Below, piece after piece: positions 1 to 4,741 of a DNA stretch of 5,421 nucleotides. The DNA comes from Candidatus Gottesmanbacteria bacterium (GTDB taxonomy: Bacteria > Patescibacteriota > Microgenomatia > 2-02-FULL-39-11): NCBI GenBank assembly GCA_016204905.1, contig JACQJU010000123.1:1-5421 (forward strand). Reading direction: 5' to 3'. The position numbers and the translations under genes were made by a program. How positions within the stretch are numbered: the stretch's first letter is position 1; every line of letters begins with the position of its first letter. The notes under the pieces were generated by a model. The model saw nothing but the letters and a program-made list of their open reading frames with translations. It ran no database searches and was not told where the DNA came from.

Positions 1-1
1 A

Positions 2-616
2 GATTTCTATCAGCTAGTTAAAAAAAAGGAAAAAATTTCCCAAAATATTCTTTTGGATCTCTTAGAAAAAAATTGGCAAAAGGAAGGCTACACCAGTAAA
101 AAGTATGAGATAGAAATGATGAAAAGAGGTAAAAATTATCTCACTAGTTATTTTGAAAAAGAATTTAATCCCAATATAAAAACTTTAGTAGTTGAACAAC
201 CATTTACAGCTTCTATTAGTCTTGATGGTAGGATGATAAAAATTGGTGGCAAAATAGATAGGATAGACGATTTAGGTAAAGGAAAAATCGAAATCATAGA
301 TTACAAAACTGGCAGAATCCCAACGCAGAGACAAGTAGATACAGATCTCCAGCTATCAACCTATGCTCTAGCTGCCTCAGAAATAGATGAACCCCCTTTT
401 GGCAGGAATGTAGAGGATATAAAACTTAGTCTTTATTATTTTGATAGCCAGCAAAAAATCACCACCACTAGAACCACAGACCAATTGCTTGAAAAAAAGA
501 AAGAGATACTGGGTTGGGTGACCAAAATTGAAACATCTGATTTTCGCTGCAGCGGAAATATGCTCTGTAATAATTGTGAATACAAAATGTTTTGCAATGT
601 GTATAATACTCAATGA
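2..616 (+). CDS. C-terminal part of a PD-(D/E)XK nuclease (AddB/UvrD-helicase-associated type), 5' end outside window
   Basis: The frame is open from the first complete codon to TGA at 614-616, giving 204 visible residues; the start lies upstream of the window. The residues show a RecB-family nuclease core: VVEQPF, then GKIDRID (Asp at visible residue 86), IIDYKTG (Asp100, Lys102) and QLSTYALA (Gln117, Tyr121). This matches the family order of acidic residue, D-Y-K and Q-x3-Y. The end carries C-x2-C-x5-C (Cys189, 192, 198) plus Cys183. The same spacing holds a 4Fe-4S cluster in AddB and Cas4-type nucleases. The first visible stretch (FYQLVKKKEKIS... then ...ENWxxEGYxS-like) is the linker usually seen before this domain in UvrD/AddB-like helicases, so the full protein is probably a helicase-nuclease for double-strand-break processing. 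A TTG at 53 is just an internal codon. Cas4 is the main alternative but no cas genes are in view. The domain is certain; the full architecture is inferred. Confidence 0.85.
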   Translation, partial: DFYQLVKKKEKISQNILLDLLEKNWQKEGYTSKKYEIEMMKRGKNYLTSYFEKEFNPNIKTLVVEQPFTASISLDGRMIKIGGKIDRIDDLGKGKIEIIDYKTGRIPTQRQVDTDLQLSTYALAASEIDEPPFGRNVEDIKLSLYYFDSQQKITTTRTTDQLLEKKKEILGWVTKIETSDFRCSGNMLCNNCEYKMFCNVYNTQ

Positions 617-658
617 GACCCAAAAAATCCAAGTAAAACGTAGGATTTTTTGATGGTC
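617..658 (+). terminator. Terminator-like inverted repeat after the nuclease gene
   Basis: Directly after the TGA, CAAAAAATCC (621-630) is perfectly complementary to GGATTTTTTG (643-652) around a 12-nt loop. GACC (617-620) and GGTC (655-658) extend the stem after a 2-nt bulge. The 3' arm carries a run of six T, as in an intrinsic terminator, but the T-run lies inside the stem and only a few G:C pairs are present. The A-run on the other arm would let it work in both directions. No folding energy was calculated. Confidence 0.6.
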
Positions 659-665
659 GAATTAG

Positions 666-693
666 TCCCGATCCGCCGGCTGGCAGAGAGGGA
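666..693 (+). promoter_or_regulatory. Imperfect leader hairpin covering the Shine-Dalgarno of the NIF3 gene
   Basis: The leader of the next gene folds as TCCC (666-669) with GGGA (690-693), tandem G-A/G-A (670-671 with 688-689), TC/GA, one C-A mismatch, then GCC/GGC around a GGCT loop (678-681). The only Shine-Dalgarno-like sequence, GAGG at 688-691 (12 nt before the ATG at 704), lies in the 3' arm. The segment is G+C-rich in an AT-rich spacer. It may control ribosome access, or it may be a degenerate dispersed palindromic repeat; the sequence alone cannot tell. Confidence 0.35.
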
Positions 694-703
694 TCTATAA
701 AAT

Positions 704-1486
704 ATGTTTACATTAACCGACTTACAAACTTACTTAGATGACTTCATACTGTATGACAAAAACCTTCATTTGGAAAAAATCGATCCCCACATGGCCAACG
801 GACTTATGGTCAGGGGCAATGAAGAGGTGGTAAAAATCGGTTTTGGAGTTTCCGCCTCGATCTCTCTATTTGAAAAAGCCAAAATGGAAAGGTGTAATGT
901 TATCATCGTTCATCATGCGTTCAATTATCCCCCATACAATAGATTCGATGAAATCTTCCAAGGCCGTATTAGTTATCTACTGCAAAATGAAATCAGTCTT
1001 TTTGGGTATCATTTCTTACTTGATGCTCATCCAGAAGTAGGAAATAATGTCCAGATTATCAAAAACTTAGGTGCAAAGCCGACCAAACCTTATCTTCATC
1101 GTGGCAATCCCTGGGGTTGGGTAGGAGAGTATGAGAAGTCCATTGATTTTTCTGAAGTATTGAGATTTTTGAAACCTTTTATGAGTAAAGAGTCCACTAT
1201 TTATGACCTCGGTCCGAAAAAAGTCAAAAGAATAGTCGCCGTCTCCGGCAAAGGCGCGCCTTTTCCTTCTGACATGCAAGAACTGATGGATGAAAAGATT
1301 GATCTATTTGTCACCGGCGAGGTCCATGAGTGGAATAGAGAGCTCTGTCGGGAAGCGGATATTAATTTTATCGCCGGCGGCCACTATGCCACAGAAAAGT
1401 TTGGTATCCAGGCCCTCATGGCCAAAATCCAAAACCATTTCAAAAATGTAGAAGTGCGCTGGTTAGAATTAGAAAACGAAGTGTAA
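704..1486 (+). CDS. NIF3/YbgI-family dinuclear metal center protein (DUF34)
   Basis: The product is 260 aa, typical of the single-domain NIF3 family, which lacks the extra inserted domain of some bacterial members. The metal-binding signatures are in the expected order: VIIVHHAF (His70-His71), HFLLDAHPEVGNN (His103, Asp107, His109), TGEVHEW (Glu206) and the C-terminal GGHYATEKFG (His227, Glu231). In solved family members such residues hold two metal ions in a hexameric toroid. The biochemical role is not settled; databases often label it 'GTP cyclohydrolase 1 type 2 homolog', which should not be taken as a proven activity. The protein should be cytosolic, as no signal peptide or membrane segment is visible. 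The ATG start is preceded by GAGG within a hairpin. The gene converges on the polymerase gene, with only 27 bp of AT-rich sequence between the stops and no strong terminator there. Family assignment is firm, function is open. Confidence 0.93.
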   Translation: MFTLTDLQTYLDDFILYDKNLHLEKIDPHMANGLMVRGNEEVVKIGFGVSASISLFEKAKMERCNVIIVHHAFNYPPYNRFDEIFQGRISYLLQNEISLFGYHFLLDAHPEVGNNVQIIKNLGAKPTKPYLHRGNPWGWVGEYEKSIDFSEVLRFLKPFMSKESTIYDLGPKKVKRIVAVSGKGAPFPSDMQELMDEKIDLFVTGEVHEWNRELCREADINFIAGGHYATEKFGIQALMAKIQNHFKNVEVRWLELENEV

Positions 1487-1513
1487 TAGCTATTTATCTA
1501 ACTATATAAATTA

Positions 1514-2740
1514 TCAATCTCTCACCGCTCCAAAAGCAATCCTATCCAAAATGATATCTTTCATCCCTAGCATTCGCCCGTAAGCGACGGTAAATTCTCC
1601 CCATTTATTATTTACCTCATCGATAGCCCTCTGAGTCTTACGCCTCTTATCTTGCTCTCCAAAAAGTTCTAGTTGTTCAACGCTGCCAACTGCCAAATCA
1701 AAACAGGTAACAGAGATATCCCGCACTCTTTTTACTACTGGTTGCTTGCTCAAAATCCAGAGAGCTTTAGTATAAAGTTCTTGTGTTGTAGAAAGTTGGG
1801 TAATAAATTTCTTGCTCATCTGCCAATAAGTTTGATCTGTATATAGTATGCCTAGATGAATACCTCGAGCTAGAAAATTCGCCCGTCTGAGTCTTCTTCC
1901 CATCTTTTCCACCAATTTCAAAAGCAGCTTAGCCAATTCCCGAGGATCGGCAGTTTGTTGACCCAATGCATAGTTTTGGCCAAAACTTTTCCGGGCAAAA
2001 TCCACCTGGTCTACTTCCCAACCCTTTAACCGCTGATACCACTGTCTTCCGACGATACTTTTAAAAACTCTGTGCTGCAGGATTTCTACCGATGCTTCTA
2101 AAAATTGTAAAGGAGTAAATATATTATGAGCCTGGAGTCTTCTTTGAAAATTAACATTAATCCCTGGCAAATCAATAAGCGTTTTAGTTTTGTATATCCC
2201 CTGAATATTTTGATAAGTAATAATATCCAAGCCATCCGGTTTGTGTAAACCCGCCGCCAATTTAGCCAAAAAACGATTGGTCGCTATACCCACATTGCAG
2301 GAAATCCACTCACCAACTTCTTTCCTTATCTTTGCTTTAATCTCTTTTCCTACACCAGCTAGATCCGCTTCCATATAAGGAGTGCCCTCAAAATCTATCA
2401 CCAGTTCATCAATAGATTTAGGTGTTACGCTAGAGGAATATCGACTAAGAAGAGCTCGAAACTTACTGTGCGTATAGCGTATCAGCGCAGGATCAGGATC
2501 ACGTACTATCACCCGAGGACAGATCGATCTAGCTTCGCCTACCGTCATCCCCATCTTTATCCCTAGACGCTTGGCTTCTATCGAGGGCGCAAGGACAAAT
2601 CCCCGTGGTGTAGTATAAGCTGCAACGACAATCGGTTTGCCCCGAAGATTAGGATATGCCTGTTGTTCCACCGTGGCGAAGCAAGAATTGAGATCAATAT
2701 GCATGACACTGGGAGTAGACTGGTTAAGAGGTAGATTCAT
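1514..2740 (-). CDS. Y-family translesion DNA polymerase (DinB/UmuC type)
   Basis: This 408-aa protein is an error-prone polymerase for copying past DNA lesions. The catalytic carboxylates are intact: Asp16 in HIDLNSCFA, and Asp111-Glu112 in SIDELVID. Phe21 sits at the steric-gate position that excludes ribonucleotides. The palm/fingers motif GIATNRFLAKLAAGLHKPDGL (about 151-171) is very Pol IV-like; LPGINVNFQRRL (191-202) is the helix-hairpin-helix thumb region; about 245-350 is the little finger. Two traits lean toward UmuC: Asn18 replaces the second Asp of the DinB D-x-D, and an extra C-terminal segment with AIDEVNNKWGE follows. QLELF (356-360, coded at 1661-1675) matches the sliding-clamp-binding motif but is internal, with 48 residues after it. 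The gene is last in an operon with lexA and an 86-aa gene, and its start overlaps the latter by 17 nt, implying coupled expression. No gene symbol is given because DinB and UmuC traits are mixed. Confidence 0.95.
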   Translation of the reverse strand: MNLPLNQSTPSVMHIDLNSCFATVEQQAYPNLRGKPIVVAAYTTPRGFVLAPSIEAKRLGIKMGMTVGEARSICPRVIVRDPDPALIRYTHSKFRALLSRYSSSVTPKSIDELVIDFEGTPYMEADLAGVGKEIKAKIRKEVGEWISCNVGIATNRFLAKLAAGLHKPDGLDIITYQNIQGIYKTKTLIDLPGINVNFQRRLQAHNIFTPLQFLEASVEILQHRVFKSIVGRQWYQRLKGWEVDQVDFARKSFGQNYALGQQTADPRELAKLLLKLVEKMGRRLRRANFLARGIHLGILYTDQTYWQMSKKFITQLSTTQELYTKALWILSKQPVVKRVRDISVTCFDLAVGSVEQLELFGEQDKRRKTQRAIDEVNNKWGEFTVAYGRMLGMKDIILDRIAFGAVRD

Positions 2741-2984
2741 CCACCACCTCCGAGAGTCTCCAGTGGAGTGTCTCTGTATCCAACATCAATCGAAAGGAGG
2801 TCTGACTATCGGTAAGCACAGAAAAAATGTGCAAAAGTTTTCTCCCTTGCCGCAGTGGTTGGTGAAAACCAATTTTGATCGTATTATATATTCTTTCATT
2901 CCACTTTATTTTCCATGGCCAGACCTGGCCATTTTTATTGTATATCGTCACCACGCTGACTGCCTCATCTATAATTTCACTCAT
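2724..2984 (-). CDS. Small SOS-operon protein, DUF6504-like (tentative)
   Basis: This 86-aa protein lies between lexA and the polymerase gene. It starts 8 bp after the lexA stop and overlaps the polymerase start by 17 nt, so it belongs to the same transcript. No Shine-Dalgarno precedes its ATG, suggesting coupling to lexA translation. The N-terminal half has W-P-W-K-I-K-W-N-E-R-I-Y (22-33), the C-terminal half has F-R-L-M-L-D (64-69) and W-R-L-S-E-V-V-D (75-82), with a basic linker (45-52). This recalls the layout of DUF6504 proteins, found beside ImuB-type polymerases in Actinobacteria: W-x-G-R-x-Y, then F/Y-x-L-x-x-D and W-x-L-x-x-V-x-D. The match is from pattern memory, not a search. A YolD-like protein, which sits beside Firmicutes Y-polymerases, is an alternative. 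A role as a polymerase accessory or modulator is inferred from position only. That the gene is real is well supported by spacing and by a protein-like pattern. Confidence 0.75.
   Translation of the reverse strand: MSEIIDEAVSVVTIYNKNGQVWPWKIKWNERIYNTIKIGFHQPLRQGRKLLHIFSVLTDSQTSFRLMLDTETLHWRLSEVVDESTS
2746..2751 (-). promoter_or_regulatory. Strong Shine-Dalgarno for the Y-family polymerase
   Basis: Read on the - strand, GGAGGT lies 5 nt before the ATG at 2738-2740. It fixes this start over the internal Met13 (VMHIDLN) and is the strongest ribosome binding site of the operon. It lies inside the 3' end of the 86-aa gene, so the polymerase can be translated independently of its overlapping neighbour. 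Confidence 0.75.
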
Positions 2985-2992
2985 AGTAAGAT

Positions 2993-3565
2993 TTAATGAT
3001 ATTTGCGTATTACAGATACCACAATTCCAAAAATAGTTAGATTTTCCTCAGGATAAATAGGGGAGTATCGACTATTAGCAGGCATGAGGTAAGCCTGGCC
3101 ATCTTGCCTTTTGAGATATTTTAAAGTAAAGTCTCCATCTACCTCCGCTACGACAATATCCCCCTCAGACGGTATGACTCCTTTTTCTATCACAACCAGA
3201 TCTCCATCATGTATACCTGCCTCTACCATAGAGTCCCCACTTACTTTCAAGATAAAGGAGCGATCTGGCCTGTTTACCAGGAAATGATCAAAAGACATAG
3301 TTGATAAAAGTTGTTCTTCAGCCGGGCTGGGTGTACCAGCTGCAATAGAACCCAATAATTTAAGTTGGGGAAATAATTGTTTAGGAATAAGTCTTCCGGT
3401 CTCATCTTTTTCTACCACCCCAAGTTTTATGAGTTTTTTGGCTAACTCAAAGCTAGCTTTTTTAGAGGCAAAACCAAAAAGGAGACACATTTCTTGATAG
3501 GAAGGCAGCCTCTTATGAGAAGTAAAAAACTTCTGCAATTTTTTCACTGCACTATCAATCTTCAT
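2993..3565 (-). CDS. lexA: LexA-family SOS repressor, self-cleaving (peptidase S24)
   Basis: This 190-aa protein has the full LexA layout. Residues 1-60 form a winged helix-turn-helix (RLPSYQEMCLLFGF... then AKKLIKLGVVEKDETGRLIP), followed by the S24 self-cleavage domain. The scissile bond is Ala76-Gly77 in GSIAAGTPSP, the nucleophile is Ser112 in VSGDSMVEAGIHDGD, and the general base is Lys149 in FTLKYLKR. All three are in the places known from E. coli LexA (Ala84-Gly85, Ser119, Lys156). The DNA-binding domain argues against a plain UmuD. It is expected to bind its operator as a dimer and to cleave itself when stimulated by RecA filaments. It is second in the operon after a 57-aa gene, and a LexA-box-like palindrome in the operon promoter implies autoregulation. 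No clear Shine-Dalgarno precedes the ATG; a terminator-like hairpin does. Confidence 0.93.
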   Translation of the reverse strand: MKIDSAVKKLQKFFTSHKRLPSYQEMCLLFGFASKKASFELAKKLIKLGVVEKDETGRLIPKQLFPQLKLLGSIAAGTPSPAEEQLLSTMSFDHFLVNRPDRSFILKVSGDSMVEAGIHDGDLVVIEKGVIPSEGDIVVAEVDGDFTLKYLKRQDGQAYLMPANSRYSPIYPEENLTIFGIVVSVIRKYH

Positions 3566-3578
3566 AGTTCGATTTGAG

Positions 3579-3615
3579 AAAAAAACTATTATTCTCTGCT
3601 CAAGTTAGAATAATA
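3579..3615 (-). terminator. Terminator-like hairpin (possible attenuator) between the 57-aa gene and lexA
   Basis: On the - strand, TATTATTCT (3615-3607) pairs perfectly with AGAATAATA (3595-3587) around an 11-nt loop. One G and seven T (3585-3579) follow. The order stem, then T-run, is that of an intrinsic terminator, but only one of nine pairs is G:C, so termination would be weak or partial. It starts 4 bp after the stop of the 57-aa gene and ends 13 bp before the lexA ATG. It could instead be a second protein-binding site. Confidence 0.4.
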
Positions 3616-3618
3616 ATT

Positions 3619-3792
3619 TTATCTTTCTAATCTCAGTGTTAATTGGCGCTTATATTTCAGATCTAATTCTTGTCTAGCATCTCTGGCTATCTGTTTTACC
3701 TGCCTGATTTTTCCTTCATGGAGAGCCATCAGTTGGTTGTGGAAGCGTATATAAGCTGCGGAAAATTGTTTTTTTCTATATCTAGTTGCCAT
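3619..3792 (-). CDS. Unrecognised basic 57-aa protein, first gene of the SOS operon
   Basis: An ATG at 3792-3790 opens 57 codons ending in TAA at 3621-3619. The product starts MATRYRKKQFSAAYIRF and ends KRQLTLRLER. It has 15 Lys/Arg against 5 Asp/Glu, with no Cys, Trp, Gly-rich or Pro segment, and most of it should be alpha-helical. I do not recognise a family. Support for a real gene comes from position. A consensus promoter with a LexA-box-like operator ends only 6 nt before the ATG, so the transcript should begin at or next to the start codon (leaderless). The stop is 53 bp before lexA on the same strand. It could be a small DNA- or RNA-binding protein made on DNA damage, or a leader peptide linked to the hairpin that follows. 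Neither role is shown by the sequence. No alternative start with a ribosome binding site is visible. Confidence 0.6.
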   Translation of the reverse strand: MATRYRKKQFSAAYIRFHNQLMALHEGKIRQVKQIARDARQELDLKYKRQLTLRLER

Positions 3793-3798
3793 ATAATC

Positions 3799-3827
3799 AT
3801 TATAGTAAACGATCGTTCACTTGTCAA
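3799..3827 (-). promoter_or_regulatory. Consensus sigma-70 promoter of the SOS operon
   Basis: On the - strand, TTGACA (3827-3822) and TATAAT (3804-3799) are separated by exactly 17 bp; both hexamers are perfect matches to the consensus. Transcription should begin about 7 nt after the -10, at about 3792, which is the A of the first ATG of the operon. Such a strong promoter needs repression, consistent with the palindrome filling its spacer. Confidence 0.9.
3804..3821. promoter_or_regulatory. Probable LexA operator (SOS box)
   Basis: AGTAAACGATCGTTCACT is an 18-bp palindrome with a single mismatched pair. Its core, read on the - strand, is GAAC-GATC-GTTT, one base from the GAAC-N4-GTTC box bound by Gram-positive-type LexA. 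It occupies the whole spacer between the -35 and -10, so a bound repressor would block RNA polymerase. A lexA gene in the same operon makes autoregulation the natural reading. I saw no second copy of this box elsewhere in the window. Confidence 0.8.
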
Positions 3828-3834
3828 GAGGAAG

Positions 3835-3863
3835 ATGAGATTACGTGCCTTATCCTGTATAAT
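3835..3863 (+). promoter_or_regulatory. Probable promoter of the ATP-grasp gene, divergent from the SOS promoter
   Basis: TATAAT (3858-3863) is a perfect -10, and ATGAGA (3835-3840) matches TTGACA at four of six positions with 17 bp between. Transcription would begin near 3870, leaving about 14 nt before the ATG at 3884 with no Shine-Dalgarno. The -35 begins 13 bp past the edge of the SOS palindrome, close enough for shared regulation but not overlapping it. Confidence 0.5.
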
Positions 3864-3883
3864 ATCACCATCTTGTAACCATT

Positions 3884-4633
3884 ATGATCAAAAAGTATGC
3901 ATCCGCAGAATTATTATATGCAGAAGCTTTTAAATTAGGACTGAATCCTCATTGGGAAAGCCCACATGGATTATTCTCCATTCAGTATAAAGGTAAAGAT
4001 ATTTTTATCTTTTACACCAAACTCCATATAAATAGCCAACTAGGAGCTTGGATGTCACAGGATAAATACCTTACTCATATCATCTTAAAGAAATATAACC
4101 TCCCTGATATTCCTTACTGTTATACGACACAAATTAAAACACTAAATATATTTTTTGATAAACATCATCCAATTATCCAAAAACCTGTACTAGGGCAAAG
4201 AGCTGAAGATGTTTTTCTTATTCAAAAAAGAAACGAAATAAGACAAGGGACTCTTCAAGATTGGATATTTGAAAAATATATGAAAGGCAAAGAATATCGT
4301 TGTCTTGTCCTCAAAGGAAAAGTTATTGCCATGCAGGAAAAAATACTCTCTCCAACTGGAGATTACCACTGGAGGAAAATAATAAGAAATCTAGCAGAAA
4401 AAGACTGGAATAAACAAATGGTTATTTATTCAATTAAAATCTCCAAAATTTTTCAATTAGGTCTCATGGCTGTTGATTTTATCTTAGATAGTAATAGGAA
4501 GATTTGGATTTTAGAAACAAATAGTATGCCTAGTTTATATGCTTTTCATAATCCAGACAAAGGTCCTAAGTTAAATGTTGCAAAGCAAGTATTACGAGAA
4601 ATTTTATCTACTACTAATACACCTTTAAAGTGA
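3884..4633 (+). CDS. Stand-alone ATP-grasp ligase-like protein
   Basis: This 249-aa protein is little more than an ATP-grasp fold. Family enzymes join a carboxylate, activated as acyl phosphate, to an amine or thiol. Visible features in order: a short N-terminal region with INSQLGAWMSQDKYLTHIILKKYNLPDIP (about 49-77, the 'DK...T...L...giP' entry seen in cyanophycin synthetase, GshAB and RimK-type proteins); the ATP-binding lysine in IIQKPVLGQRAEDVFLI (Lys100) with an atypical glycine loop; the hinge FEKYMKGKEYRCLVL (Glu130, Arg139); VIAMQEK; the metal-binding Asp198 in LMAVDFIL; and ILETNSMPSL (Glu211, Asn213). The substrate-binding N-terminal domain of larger ligases is missing and no peptide substrate gene is adjacent, so the substrate is unknown. 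It is divergent from the SOS operon, and 67 bp without a visible feature separate its stop from the vapBC promoter. The fold is secure; the reaction is not. Confidence 0.85.
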   Translation: MIKKYASAELLYAEAFKLGLNPHWESPHGLFSIQYKGKDIFIFYTKLHINSQLGAWMSQDKYLTHIILKKYNLPDIPYCYTTQIKTLNIFFDKHHPIIQKPVLGQRAEDVFLIQKRNEIRQGTLQDWIFEKYMKGKEYRCLVLKGKVIAMQEKILSPTGDYHWRKIIRNLAEKDWNKQMVIYSIKISKIFQLGLMAVDFILDSNRKIWILETNSMPSLYAFHNPDKGPKLNVAKQVLREILSTTNTPLK

Positions 4634-4700
4634 TCTAGCTTGGCACATTATCTTTATAGTCAATTATAAATCCAACAATATAGGTGATATATGCACGACC

Positions 4701-4729
4701 TTGACATTTCTTGGAATTCAGTATATACT
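4701..4729 (+). promoter_or_regulatory. Promoter of the vapBC operon
   Basis: TTGACA (4701-4706) and TATACT (4724-4729) are separated by 17 bp, a near-consensus sigma-70 promoter. The expected start at about 4736-4740 leaves 0-4 nt before the antitoxin ATG at 4740, so the transcript should be leaderless or nearly so. No Shine-Dalgarno is present. Confidence 0.8.
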
Positions 4730-4741
4730 GAATTTCAGTAT
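4715..4741. promoter_or_regulatory. Perfect 20-bp palindrome plus extra half-site: probable VapB autoregulatory operator
   Basis: AATTCAGTATATACTGAATT (4715-4734) is a perfect palindrome covering the promoter spacer and the -10. Its half TTCAGTAT (4717-4724) recurs 17 bp on at 4734-4741, running into the start codon. AbrB-type antitoxins bind such palindromes in their own promoters, usually with the toxin as corepressor, and a third half-site would suit a higher-order complex. The binding itself is inferred. Confidence 0.75.

Noticed and set aside
377..613. Open frame on the - strand, 78 codons
   Set aside because: Lies entirely antisense to the nuclease domain, whose motifs are clear; the translation has no recognisable pattern.
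2..616. Cas4 nuclease of a CRISPR system
   Set aside because: Cas4 shares the nuclease core and cysteine triplet, but no cas genes or repeats are in the window and the preceding linker looks like that of UvrD/AddB-type proteins. The upstream sequence would settle it.
843..1279. Open frames at 843-1040 (+) and 1067-1279 (-)
   Set aside because: Both overlap the well-supported NIF3 gene in other frames and show no protein-like pattern.
1487..1513. Bidirectional terminator between the convergent NIF3 and polymerase genes
   Set aside because: Only short ATAG/CTAT matches in AT-rich sequence; no convincing stem or T-run.
2637..2996. Open frame on the + strand across the polymerase start and the 86-aa gene
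   Set aside because: Antisense to two - strand genes with operon-like spacing; no start signal and a cysteine/histidine-scattered random-looking product.
3588..3614. The ATTATTCT/AGAATAAT inverted repeat as a second LexA box
   Set aside because: Its sequence and spacing do not match the GAAC-N4-GTTC-type palindrome in the promoter; the T-run next to it fits a terminator-like hairpin better.
3670..3933. Open frame on the + strand, 87 codons
   Set aside because: It runs over the SOS promoter, the operator and the start of the ATP-grasp gene, and is antisense to the 57-aa gene; it has no domain pattern.
4701..4739. TTG at 4701 as the antitoxin start
   Set aside because: That TTG is the first half of the -35 hexamer; the transcript would start after it, and the ATG at 4740 gives the normal AbrB-domain N-terminus.
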